In this document: positions 1-7,328 of the stretch, in pieces
Position numbering within the stretch: position 1 is the first letter of the stretch
Layout of the letters: each line of letters begins with the position of its first letter
Origin: an uncultured Bacteroidales bacterium
GTDB taxonomy: Bacteria > Bacteroidota > Bacteroidia > Bacteroidales > Muribaculaceae
DNA: 64,000 nt
Reading direction: 5' to 3'
Assembly: GCA_902800715.1 (NCBI GenBank)
Contig: CADCFN010000003.1
Coordinates: 248,001-312,000 of the forward strand
The notes under the pieces: generated by a model
Told to the model about the DNA's origin: nothing
The model's database searches: none
What the model saw: only the letters and a program-made list of their open reading frames with translations
Made by a program: the position numbers and the translations under genes

Positions 1-117
1 TATAACAGCATGTTGCGTATTTTTGAGGTCACTTTTTGACAAATCCAAAGTCAAATAAAATACATTTTTGCAAATAGTTTTCAACCATTTTCATAACACC
101 GAAGATGGTGAAGGCTG

Positions 118-326
118 TAATTTTGCAGCGTAAAAAGCAAAATGTGATTCTCCAACCGACATATATTACACAATAATATACTGAGGTCTATAAGACATTT
201 TGATGGTAGTTAATGTTGATTAAATGATTATTTAAGCCCAACCTTAGAATTTTACTAATCCGGAGAAAACGCAAGCAATAAAACAAAGGTTTAGCGGCGT
301 CTGCGAGAGCAAACGCCGTTTTTTTT
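118..326 (+). ncRNA. Candidate small RNA or untranslated transcript
   Basis: A perfect Bacteroidota -7 box (TAATTTTG, 118-125) is followed by about 170 bases with no convincing reading frame and then by a strong intrinsic terminator (295-326). A transcript from about 132 to 326 would be roughly 190-195 nt. I do not recognise 6S, tmRNA, SRP or RNase P in it, and the two ends do not pair into a long closing stem. A second similar box (TATTTTTG) lies at 18-25, so the terminator may instead end a longer transcript entering from the left. This is inference from promoter and terminator spacing only. Confidence 0.22.
295..326 (+). terminator. Intrinsic terminator upstream of pfkA
   Basis: The stem GGCGTCTGC / GCAAACGCC (one mismatch) closes a GAGA tetraloop and is followed by eight Ts. 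It insulates pfkA from whatever is transcribed to its left. Confidence 0.75.
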
Positions 327-336
327 GTGTGCAATC

Positions 337-365
337 TTGCAATTGCAAAAAAATCATTATCTTTG
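337..365 (+). promoter_or_regulatory. Promoter of pfkA
   Basis: A TTG at 337-339 and a perfect -7 box TATCTTTG at 358-365 have Bacteroidota sigma-ABfr spacing. Transcription should begin near 372, giving a leader of about 27 nt before the ATG at 399. Confidence 0.6.
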
Positions 366-398
366 CCATGCACTAAGAAACCAAAAAAGTAAAGTTAT

Positions 399-1379
399 AT
401 GGCATCAATCAAGACTATTGGCGTATTGACGTCGGGTGGCGATGCCCCCGGCATGAACGCGGCAATCCGTGCGGTCACACGATCGGCGATTTACAACGGA
501 TTCAAGGTAAAAGGCATCTACCGCGGCTACAGAGGCCTGGTAGAAGATGAAATCGTTGAGCTGAAGACCCAGAGCGTTTCCAGCATCATGCACCACGGCG
601 GCACCATCCTCAAGACCGCCCGCTGCAAGGAGTTCAAGACGGTGGAGGGAAGGCAACAAGCCTATGAGAACATCAAGAAGCATGGCATCGATGCACTGGT
701 AGTCATCGGTGGCGACGGCTCACTGAGCGGTGCCCGCCTGTTTGCCAGCGAGTTTGATTTTCCCATCGTGGGACTGCCTGGCACCATCGACAACGACTTG
801 GCAGGCACCGACCACACAATCGGCTATGACACGGCACTGAACACCATCATGTGGTGTGTGGACCGCATCCGCGATACCGCAAGCAGCCACGAGCGCCTGT
901 TTTTCATCGAGGTAATGGGACGCGAGTCGGGCTTTCTGGCCCTGAATGGCGCCATTGCCACTGGTGCCGAGGCGGCTATCATCCCTGAGATTTCCGTCGA
1001 GGTGGACCAACTGAAAGAGCTGATCGGCAGTGGTTTTCGCAAAAGTAAGAATTCGTCTATCGTCCTCGTTGCCGAAAGCCCCATCACCGGCGGTGCCATG
1101 GGTCTGGCCGAGAGGGCACGCAAGAATTACCCCCAACTGGACGTGCGAGTGACCATCTTGGGACACTTGCAACGCGGTGGTTCACCCACAGCCCAGGACC
1201 GCATTCTAGCCTCGCGCATGGGTGCCGCAGCCATTGACGCTCTGATGGAAGGCCAACGCAACGTCATGATTGGTGACGATGACGAGAAAATCGTTTATGT
1301 GCCTTTCTCCAAGGCCATTCACGACGACAAGCCCATCGACCGCAACCTGCTAGACCTGCTGCGCCGCCTCTCAATCTGA
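399..1379 (+). CDS. pfkA: ATP-dependent 6-phosphofructokinase
   Basis: Phosphorylates fructose 6-phosphate to fructose 1,6-bisphosphate in cytoplasmic glycolysis. The 326-residue length is standard for bacterial PfkA. Visible motifs are the N-terminal [12 protein letters not shown] (13-24), GGDGS (104-108), PGTIDND (127-133, containing the catalytic Asp), MGRESG and GHLQRGGSP. The Gly in GGDGS and the Gly in PGTIDND mark ATP rather than pyrophosphate dependence, since PPi enzymes carry Asp and Lys there. The gene is monocistronic: its own promoter lies just upstream and a hairpin follows at 1421-1463. Confidence 0.97.
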   Translation: MASIKTIGVLTSGGDAPGMNAAIRAVTRSAIYNGFKVKGIYRGYRGLVEDEIVELKTQSVSSIMHHGGTILKTARCKEFKTVEGRQQAYENIKKHGIDALVVIGGDGSLSGARLFASEFDFPIVGLPGTIDNDLAGTDHTIGYDTALNTIMWCVDRIRDTASSHERLFFIEVMGRESGFLALNGAIATGAEAAIIPEISVEVDQLKELIGSGFRKSKNSSIVLVAESPITGGAMGLAERARKNYPQLDVRVTILGHLQRGGSPTAQDRILASRMGAAAIDALMEGQRNVMIGDDDEKIVYVPFSKAIHDDKPIDRNLLDLLRRLSI

Positions 1380-1420
1380 CGAAGGCTGCGCCAATAGCCC
1401 CACCCATCTGACAAAACAGG

Positions 1421-1463
1421 GGGACGGTTCCGATTTGCAAAGTTTTGCAATTGGAACCGTCCC
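1421..1463. terminator. Hairpin between convergent pfkA and DUF805 gene
   Basis: GGGACGGTTCC (1421-1431) pairs perfectly with GGAACCGTCCC (1453-1463), and the stem continues inward through ATTTGCAAA / TTTGCAAT with a one-base bulge. It lies between two converging genes and is followed by TTTATTT, so it probably works as a bidirectional terminator. The outer palindrome looks like a REP-type repeat rather than a random terminator (inference). Confidence 0.6.
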
Positions 1464-1495
1464 TTTATTTCACAGCTATGAAAGCCCTGTCGGCA

Positions 1496-2131
1496 TCAAT
1501 TGTACTTGGGCGAGGGACCATACTTGTTCTCGCCCCATTTGCTGTCCTGCAATGCGAAGATAAGGGTAATGATGAAAAGAATGAAGACACCAAACGAACA
1601 GCAAGCCATGATTGTAGCGACTATAGGAGAAGACTTTATCGACTCAGCCAATTCTCCTGCAAGTGCCATAGGGTCGGTAGCATTAGTAAACGAATCGATA
1701 TTGGGTCCCAACAAATAGGCATACGATGCCATGTAACCCACTAAACAAATCACAAACGAAGCCACCCACCAACCACTGTGGTTAGCGTCATGCAAGCGAC
1801 GGGTCAAGGCCGCCACATTAGGTATGAATAGCAAGATTACACAAATCGATATTACGAGCGATACCGCTGGAGATATAAAGCCCAAAAAAGAGGACAAAAA
1901 ATTAAGTAAGACTATCGCCAAGGCAAACCACCAGAACTCGCTGCGGCGGGCACGTCCCTTGAAAATGAAATACTTCTTGATGCATGTCACTACCGATTCA
2001 ACGGGGTTCATCATCGGTTTGGCCGTTACTCGCGGTTGAAACTGCGGTCCTGCAGGTTGAGCAGGTTGAGCAGGCTGAGGGGCCTGATTGAACACAGGAG
2101 GCTGCGGTTGTTGATTCTGATTCTGTTCCAT
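1496..2131 (-). CDS. DUF805 family membrane protein (copy 1)
   Basis: Member of the DUF805 family (YhaH/YhaI type) of inner-membrane proteins of unknown function. A Gln/Pro-rich cytoplasmic N-terminus (about 35 residues) precedes the signature FKGRARRSEFWWF, hydrophobic segments, the signature RRLHDANHSGWW and a C-terminal WGENKYGPSP. I chose the ATG at 2131 (211 codons) rather than an upstream ATG at 2242: a perfect -7 box TACCTTTG (2161-2168, minus strand) would put the transcript start between them, and the neighbouring paralogue begins with the same MEQN. The paralogue follows upstream at 2281-2943. Confidence 0.85.
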   Translation of the reverse strand: MEQNQNQQPQPPVFNQAPQPAQPAQPAGPQFQPRVTAKPMMNPVESVVTCIKKYFIFKGRARRSEFWWFALAIVLLNFLSSFLGFISPAVSLVISICVILLFIPNVAALTRRLHDANHSGWWVASFVICLVGYMASYAYLLGPNIDSFTNATDPMALAGELAESIKSSPIVATIMACCSFGVFILFIITLIFALQDSKWGENKYGPSPKYN

Positions 2132-2160
2132 AATTCTATCATTTAAATATTTCTCAACCA

Positions 2161-2168
2161 CAAAGGTA
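2161..2168 (-). promoter_or_regulatory. -7 box for DUF805 copy 1
   Basis: Minus-strand TACCTTTG, a perfect TAnnTTTG box, about 30 bases before the ATG at 2131. No clear -33 TTTG is visible. It argues against an N-terminal extension to 2242. Confidence 0.5.
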
Positions 2169-2280
2169 GTCATAATTCTTTGAAATAAAAATCTCTTTTC
2201 CATAAAAAAGGACTCGAGGTTGCTTTCCCAAGCGAGTCCCAAAACTAATTATATTATAAGTCTAAACAAAATTTCGATTC

Positions 2281-2943
2281 TTATTGGTATTTGGGCGAAC
2301 AACCATATTTGTTCTCCCCCTTGTGACTGTCAAGTAGCGTAAAGATGAAAATAGTGATTCCAAGTCCCAGGTACAGGAGTGTAAAGACAGCGACTACGCT
2401 ACACCCCACTGGATTCACATGGAATGCATTGATAATCCCATCGAGAAAACCTCCAGTCTGACAATTACATGCGCCACGTACAGCCAACTTGTCAACAATC
2501 ATAGATTCAACTACTCTTGCGACAAAATATGATGCATAATAGAAGACTAGCCACCAACCACTGCGACCAGTGTCATGCAGGCGCCGTGTCGTCACAGCCA
2601 ACGACGGAATCATCAAGAAGAGTCCTATGAGCAGTAATACAACCACACACAAACCAATGATGACCGCACCTACATAAGTATAATCTTCAGGAAAATTCTT
2701 GCCATTAAAAAGCGAAGTAATCACAATAATCGCTGTTGGAATCATGGCAAGAATTGCCCCAAACAACCAGAACCACCAATATTCACTGCGGCGAGACCTG
2801 CCTGAGAAGGTGGCATATTTACCGAAGCAACTGTCTAAGGCTTCTTTGAAACTCAATGTGGGACGCGCAGCGCCCTCGGGCCTCACGTCGTTCGCTCCCT
2901 GACAATTCATCCCTGGAGACTGTTGTTGAATGTTCTGTTCCAT
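2281..2943 (-). CDS. DUF805 family membrane protein (copy 2)
   Basis: Second DUF805 protein (221 codons from the chosen ATG). It carries the family signatures FSGRSRRSEYWWFW and RRLHDTGRSGWW, several membrane segments, and the C-terminus KGENKYGCSPKYQ matching that of copy 1. A short Cys-containing loop (ACNCQTGG) and a long periplasmic-like stretch near the C-terminus are specific to this copy. The start at MEQN (2943) is preferred over an upstream Met because copy 1 and an unrelated four-TM protein at 24551 begin with the same TTATGGAACAGAA initiation region. Function unknown. Confidence 0.85.
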   Translation of the reverse strand: MEQNIQQQSPGMNCQGANDVRPEGAARPTLSFKEALDSCFGKYATFSGRSRRSEYWWFWLFGAILAMIPTAIIVITSLFNGKNFPEDYTYVGAVIIGLCVVVLLLIGLFLMIPSLAVTTRRLHDTGRSGWWLVFYYASYFVARVVESMIVDKLAVRGACNCQTGGFLDGIINAFHVNPVGCSVVAVFTLLYLGLGITIFIFTLLDSHKGENKYGCSPKYQ

Positions 2944-3079
2944 AATCTTGATACTTTTTTCAGTTAATATTTTATTCTTTTTGACCATTAGACGCAGGCA
3001 CTGGCCAATTAACTACACAAAATCAAAAAAAAATCAAAAAAAATCATTTCTGGACTTTTTTCAATTTGGTCATGTCCTG

Positions 3080-3106
3080 TTGCTCGGTAATCTTTTTGTA
3101 ATTTTG
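3080..3106 (+). promoter_or_regulatory. Promoter of menA-queA
   Basis: TTG at 3080-3082 and a perfect -7 box TAATTTTG at 3099-3106. The transcript should start near 3113, just before the ATG at 3130, which rules out the TTG at 3115 as the start codon. Confidence 0.6.
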
Positions 3107-3129
3107 CAGCCGCATTGATTAAGACGAAA

Positions 3130-4035
3130 ATGAAACGACAGATTAAGATATGGTTGGAGTGCTTCAGGCTCAGGACTTTACCCGTCTCGATGAGCGGTGC
3201 CATCATCGCTATCGGCCTTGCTAAATGGCATCACCACTTCCAATGGACACCGGCACTGCTCTGCCTAGCATTCGCTTTGTTGGCCCAAATAGTATCGAAC
3301 ATGGCCAACGAATACTTCGACTACCTGAAGGGAACTGACAAACCCGGCCGCGTAGGGCCTCGTCGTGGAGTGACCGAAGGTGACATCAAACCCAATACAT
3401 TGAGAAACGTGACATTTGCGTTGCTGGCCCTGGCTGGCGTGGTGGGCTGCTGCCTTATTCCCTACGGCGGCTGGTGGCTGCTGCCTGCAGGCATAGTGAT
3501 AGCTATTGGAGCCTTTGCCTACAGTGCAGGTCCTTATCCCCTATCCTACCATGGTTTGGGCGAACTCATGGTGTTCATCTTTTTCGGCCTTGTTCCTGTC
3601 AACCTGACTTATTATGTGATGGCATTGCGATTTGACCCGCTGGTTGTACTTTTCTCTATAGCCATCGGTCTGATGGGCGTCAACGTGTTGCTAATCAACA
3701 ACTACCGCGATGTAGAAGATGACCGGGCTGCCGGCAAAAAGACACAAACCGTGATGAAAGGGCGCCCCGTCACCGCTTTTGCCTACTTCTTGAACGGCTA
3801 CACCGCCATAGCGATATTGAGTGCCTTTTGGGTGATGATTATCATTTCCCGAGGCAAACTGTTGCCCCTGTGGGCACTGGCCATCCCAGCGCTATATCTT
3901 GTGATGCACACCGCCACCTGGTACAGGCTCAGGCACCGCGATGGCGCCGCCCTCAACCCGCTACTGGGCGAGACAGCACGCAACATGCTCATTTTCACCC
4001 TATTATTCACCATTATTTTCATCATCTATTCTTGA
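3130..4035 (+). CDS. menA: 1,4-dihydroxy-2-naphthoate polyprenyltransferase
   Basis: Joins a polyprenyl chain to 1,4-dihydroxy-2-naphthoate to give demethylmenaquinone; integral inner-membrane enzyme of the UbiA superfamily. The first Asp-rich motif NEYFDYLKGTDKPGR (Asn60, Asp64, Asp70) and the second, NNYRDVEDDRAAGKKT, bind the prenyl diphosphate via magnesium, and about eight hydrophobic helices are apparent. The ATG at 3130 gives 301 residues, normal for MenA; an in-frame TTG five codons earlier sits at the predicted transcript start and is less likely. queA follows after 6 nt, so the two are an operon. The next menaquinone step (menG) is encoded at 51866. Confidence 0.93.
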   Translation: MKRQIKIWLECFRLRTLPVSMSGAIIAIGLAKWHHHFQWTPALLCLAFALLAQIVSNMANEYFDYLKGTDKPGRVGPRRGVTEGDIKPNTLRNVTFALLALAGVVGCCLIPYGGWWLLPAGIVIAIGAFAYSAGPYPLSYHGLGELMVFIFFGLVPVNLTYYVMALRFDPLVVLFSIAIGLMGVNVLLINNYRDVEDDRAAGKKTQTVMKGRPVTAFAYFLNGYTAIAILSAFWVMIIISRGKLLPLWALAIPALYLVMHTATWYRLRHRDGAALNPLLGETARNMLIFTLLFTIIFIIYS

Positions 4036-4041
4036 CCTATC

Positions 4042-5277
4042 ATGGCTTTGATTGACGACATACGCGCACTGCGCATCGCCGACTACGACTATCCCCTGCC
4101 CGACGAGCGCATCGCCAAGCACCCGCTTGCCGAGCGTGAGCAGTGCAAACTCTTATATTATAAAGGTGGAAACATCGAGGAGAGGAGATTCTGGGAAGTG
4201 CCGGCATTGCTACCCGAGCACACCACACTCATATATAATAATACGCGCGTAATCAACGCCCGCCTCAGATTCCGCAAGGAGACGGGGTCGACGATAGAGA
4301 TTTTCTGCCTCGAACCCGTGGCTCCGCGCGACTACGAGCAGATTTTCCAAACCACAGGTCATTGCGTATGGCAATGCCTGGTGGGCAATAGCAAACGATG
4401 GAAACAGGGCTCACTGACCCAGGTTGTCACCATCGATGGCAACGAGATCACGCTTGCCGCCACCCGTGGCGAGCAGCGAGGCAATGCTTGGGAAATCGCC
4501 TTTGACTGGGATGGTGGCGACATGCGCTGCACCTTCGCCGACGTACTCGACGCAATCGGCGAAATCCCCATCCCACCCTACCTGAACCGAGGCACCGAGG
4601 CAAGCGACTCCACCGACTACCAGACCGTCTATAGCCACATCGACGGCAGTGTGGCAGCCCCCACCGCCGGTCTCCACTTCACCGACGAAGTGCTCGCCGA
4701 GTGTGACGCCCGCGGCATCAGTCGGCGCGAAATCACGCTGCATGTGGGTGCAGGAACCTTCCAGCCCGTCAAGAGCGAACACATAGGCGACCACCCGATG
4801 CACTACGAGTTTATCAGCGTGCCGCGCGATGTCATCAAGGATATCATCAACGCCCCAGGCCCCGTCATTGCCGTGGGCACAACCAGTGTGCGCACCCTCG
4901 AAAGCCTCTACTACATTGGTCAGATTCTTGAGGAGAATCCTAATGCCGATGAAGAGGAACTGACCGTGACCCAGTGGATGCCATATACCACACCATGTGA
5001 AATCACGACCGTGAAAGCGCTGCAGAATATCGTCGATTACCTGGACCGGCACCATGCCGACACCTACATGGGCAGCACCCAACTGATGATTGCCCCAGGC
5101 TTCCAGTACCGCATCGTCAGCGGCATGATCACCAACTTCCACCAGCCTCAGTCCACACTGCTGCTGCTTGTGGCCGCCTTTGTGGGAAACGACCAGTGGC
5201 GCGACATGTACGACTACGCCATGGAGCACGATTTCCGCTTCCTGAGCTACGGCGACGCCCAGCTATTGCTGCGATAA
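4042..5277 (+). CDS. queA: S-adenosylmethionine:tRNA ribosyltransferase-isomerase
   Basis: Transfers and isomerises the ribosyl moiety of SAM to 7-aminomethyl-7-deazaguanine in tRNA, giving epoxyqueuosine. Family landmarks are DYDYPLPDERIAKHPL near the N-terminus, TLIYNNTRVINARL, AAPTAGLHFT, GAGTFQPVKSEHIGDHPMH and the C-terminal SYGDAQLLLR. At 411 residues it is longer than the roughly 350 of E. coli QueA; the extra length lies in internal insertions, for example around the GTTSVRTLES segment and the loop with EENPNADEEE. It is the second gene of the menA operon; no functional tie between the two is evident. Confidence 0.95.
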   Translation: MALIDDIRALRIADYDYPLPDERIAKHPLAEREQCKLLYYKGGNIEERRFWEVPALLPEHTTLIYNNTRVINARLRFRKETGSTIEIFCLEPVAPRDYEQIFQTTGHCVWQCLVGNSKRWKQGSLTQVVTIDGNEITLAATRGEQRGNAWEIAFDWDGGDMRCTFADVLDAIGEIPIPPYLNRGTEASDSTDYQTVYSHIDGSVAAPTAGLHFTDEVLAECDARGISRREITLHVGAGTFQPVKSEHIGDHPMHYEFISVPRDVIKDIINAPGPVIAVGTTSVRTLESLYYIGQILEENPNADEEELTVTQWMPYTTPCEITTVKALQNIVDYLDRHHADTYMGSTQLMIAPGFQYRIVSGMITNFHQPQSTLLLLVAAFVGNDQWRDMYDYAMEHDFRFLSYGDAQLLLR

Positions 5278-5476
5278 TAGCCATTTATTAGCCTAAAACC
5301 AATAAAACCGACGCCCGATTCATCTATAAAAAAGGGTGATTGGTCGCATGATTATGCCCAATAGGGCTATTTCGCAGACTTATCGCGTATAATGAGGTTA
5401 AACTTGGTATGTGGTTTGCCGTCTAAAAGACAAACGAATTTTAATCACTTGTTGAACATTATAAAACAACACAACT

Positions 5477-6955
5477 ATGAAAACTTCTGTTACAAAAATC
5501 ATGATGAGCTTCGCTCTCATGGGATGCCTGATTCTCGGCGCATCCGACGCCTCGGCCCAGGGCCGCGGTCGTTCACAAGGAGGCAGCACCAGCAGCAGAA
5601 GCCAGTCGGCAGCTGTCTCACGTTCCAGCAGCGCAACGGCACCGTCCGTTAGCCGCAGCAGCAGTTCAAGCATGAGCCGCAGTTCTGCAACACCTCAGGT
5701 GAACCGCAGCAGCTCAAGCACCAGCCGCAGCTCTGCAACGCCACAGGTGAACCGCAGCAGCTCAAGCACCAGCCGCAGCTCTGCAACGCCGCAGGTGAAC
5801 CGCAGCAGTTCAAGCACCAGCCGCAGCTCTGCAACACCGCAGGTGAACCGCAGCAGCTCAAGCACTAGCCGCAGCTCTGTAACGCCTCAGGTGGGCAGCA
5901 GTTCGACCAGCCGCAGTGACAACGGCACCCGCGTTAATCGTGGCGCCACCACCCGCGGCGGCAGCGACAAGGGCACGACCACCGCTCCGGGCATCACGCG
6001 CCGTAGCGATAATACCACCACCGGTATCGACAAGAGCAAAGCCACAAGGAGCGACCGCAGCAGTTCGGTAAGTTCCAGCATCATGGACAACCGTCAAAGC
6101 GGTAATCGCCCTGGCAGCACCACCAAGCCTAACGACACCAAGGGCGGAAAGGACAAGCCCGGTGGCAACAAGGGTGGCAACGACAGGCATGGCGGCAACA
6201 ACGGCGGCATGGACAAGCCTAACGGCAACAACGGAGGCATGGGCAGGCCTAACGGTAACAACGGAGGACACGACAAGCCCAACGGTAACAACGGAGGACA
6301 TAACAGGCCCAACGGTAACCATTCCAATGACGGCCACGGCAAGGGACATGGTGATAACGGTAAGCATGGCGGCAACCACGGTTACAATCCCAACCACCGC
6401 TATGACTACAACGACCACCACTACCGCAACGACTTCCACAGGAACTTCACGAGCCACAACTGGAGTCGTCCCCTGCCTCCCCCCGCTCGTCCCTATCGTC
6501 CTGCTCCCATCGCATGGTATCGCCCTGTAATCCCCGCTGGATGGCACCCCTACGCTAGTGCCCCCATCATCGACAGGATCCTGGGCATCACCTTCGGAAC
6601 GATCTTTGACACTTCGCTTGACTTCCTGTACAGCAATGGTTACTATATCGACGGCTATGCCGACGGTATCATCTACCTGAGAGATGTGCCCATGCTCAAC
6701 CTCTACTGGTCGGATGTGATGCTGAACTACGAATTGAATCGACTGGCTAACGCGCAGTTCATATTCCACAGCACCTACTACACCACCACAAGATTCAACA
6801 GGGTTTACAGGAGCCTGTCCCGCATCTATGGTCCTCCCGTCTTCCGCGACGGCATGACGGTGAGCTGGTACGGCGGCAACAACACCGGTTGGGTGACCCT
6901 GTCGATGAGTGAGAGCTACGGCAACTACTACACCACCATGTCGATTGGTTACTAA
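5477..6955 (+). CDS. Secreted low-complexity repeat protein, function unknown
   Basis: I do not recognise a named family. The 492-residue product starts with a signal peptide (MKTSVTKIMMSFALMGCLIL, cleavage probably after ASAQ). Residues about 30-140 are Ser/Arg-rich and hold five near-identical 16-residue repeats (RSSSSTSRSSATPQVN). Residues about 210-280 are Gly/Asn-rich with four 10-residue repeats of GNNGGxxKPN type, followed by a His/Tyr-rich linker and a Pro-rich stretch. The last 150 residues look like a folded domain rich in Tyr and aromatic residues (IDGYADGIIYL, LNYELNRLANAQFIF, GPPVFRDGMTVSWYGG). A cell-surface or matrix role is plausible but unproven. No TAnnTTTG promoter is obvious in the 199 bases upstream. 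Confidence 0.8.
   Translation: MKTSVTKIMMSFALMGCLILGASDASAQGRGRSQGGSTSSRSQSAAVSRSSSATAPSVSRSSSSSMSRSSATPQVNRSSSSTSRSSATPQVNRSSSSTSRSSATPQVNRSSSSTSRSSATPQVNRSSSSTSRSSVTPQVGSSSTSRSDNGTRVNRGATTRGGSDKGTTTAPGITRRSDNTTTGIDKSKATRSDRSSSVSSSIMDNRQSGNRPGSTTKPNDTKGGKDKPGGNKGGNDRHGGNNGGMDKPNGNNGGMGRPNGNNGGHDKPNGNNGGHNRPNGNHSNDGHGKGHGDNGKHGGNHGYNPNHRYDYNDHHYRNDFHRNFTSHNWSRPLPPPARPYRPAPIAWYRPVIPAGWHPYASAPIIDRILGITFGTIFDTSLDFLYSNGYYIDGYADGIIYLRDVPMLNLYWSDVMLNYELNRLANAQFIFHSTYYTTTRFNRVYRSLSRIYGPPVFRDGMTVSWYGGNNTGWVTLSMSESYGNYYTTMSIGY
5654..5896 (+). repeat. Five 48-bp in-frame tandem repeats
   Basis: Units of 48 bp (the first is 51 bp) begin at 5654, 5705, 5753, 5801 and 5849 and encode RSSSSTSRSSATPQVN with a few substitutions. 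Differences are mostly synonymous third-position changes, as expected for slippage or recombination under protein-level constraint. Copy number is likely to vary between strains. Confidence 0.9.
6194..6313 (+). repeat. Four 30-bp in-frame tandem repeats
   Basis: Exactly four units of 30 bp (6194, 6224, 6254, 6284) encode GNNGG-[MH]-[DGN]-[KR]-PN. They form the Gly/Asn-rich segment of the same secreted protein. Confidence 0.88.
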
Positions 6956-7002
6956 GAGCGAACATAACATTTCTTTCATACGCACGATAATTTTTAGACT
7001 CC

Positions 7003-7040
7003 AGAGGCGGGTTGCAACTAGCAACTCGCCTCTACTTTTT
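7003..7040 (+). terminator. Intrinsic terminator of the repeat-protein gene
   Basis: AGAGGCGGGTTGC pairs with GCAACTCGCCTCT (one mismatch) around a 5-nt loop and is followed by ACTTTTT. The rest of the 373-base gap before the next gene holds only the promoter at 7276-7301. Confidence 0.75.
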
Positions 7041-7275
7041 CGGACATGGCAAATAACACGACAACGATCCAAAAAGACGCATTTTGGGCGAAAATAATTC
7101 CTACCAAAATTCATAGGGACGTAATTTAACACTTTTTCAATAGAATTTTAGAAATATTTATGCTAAAAAGTTGTGCGATAGTATCAAAACCAGTAATTTT
7201 GCATCAGTTTTTTCATAGGATTAGATTTTTAAGGTTTAAAGTGTACGTTTGTTGGGAAACAAGCGTACATTTTAT

Positions 7276-7301
7276 TTTGTCAATCATTTATACTACCTTT
7301 G
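7276..7301 (+). promoter_or_regulatory. Promoter of the split YfhO gene
   Basis: TTTG at 7276-7279 and a perfect -7 box TACCTTTG at 7294-7301. Transcription near 7308 leaves about 21 nt before the ATG at 7329 and excludes the TTG at 7299 as a start. Confidence 0.65.
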
Positions 7302-7328
7302 CATCTAGAATACAACACCACCATAGAC

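Noticed and set aside
188-373. Minus-strand open frame of 61 codons upstream of pfkA
   Set aside because: It runs through the terminator and pfkA promoter, has no start context and no recognisable protein features.
5654-6313. CRISPR-like array
   Set aside because: The regular repeats are in-frame protein repeats without unique spacers.
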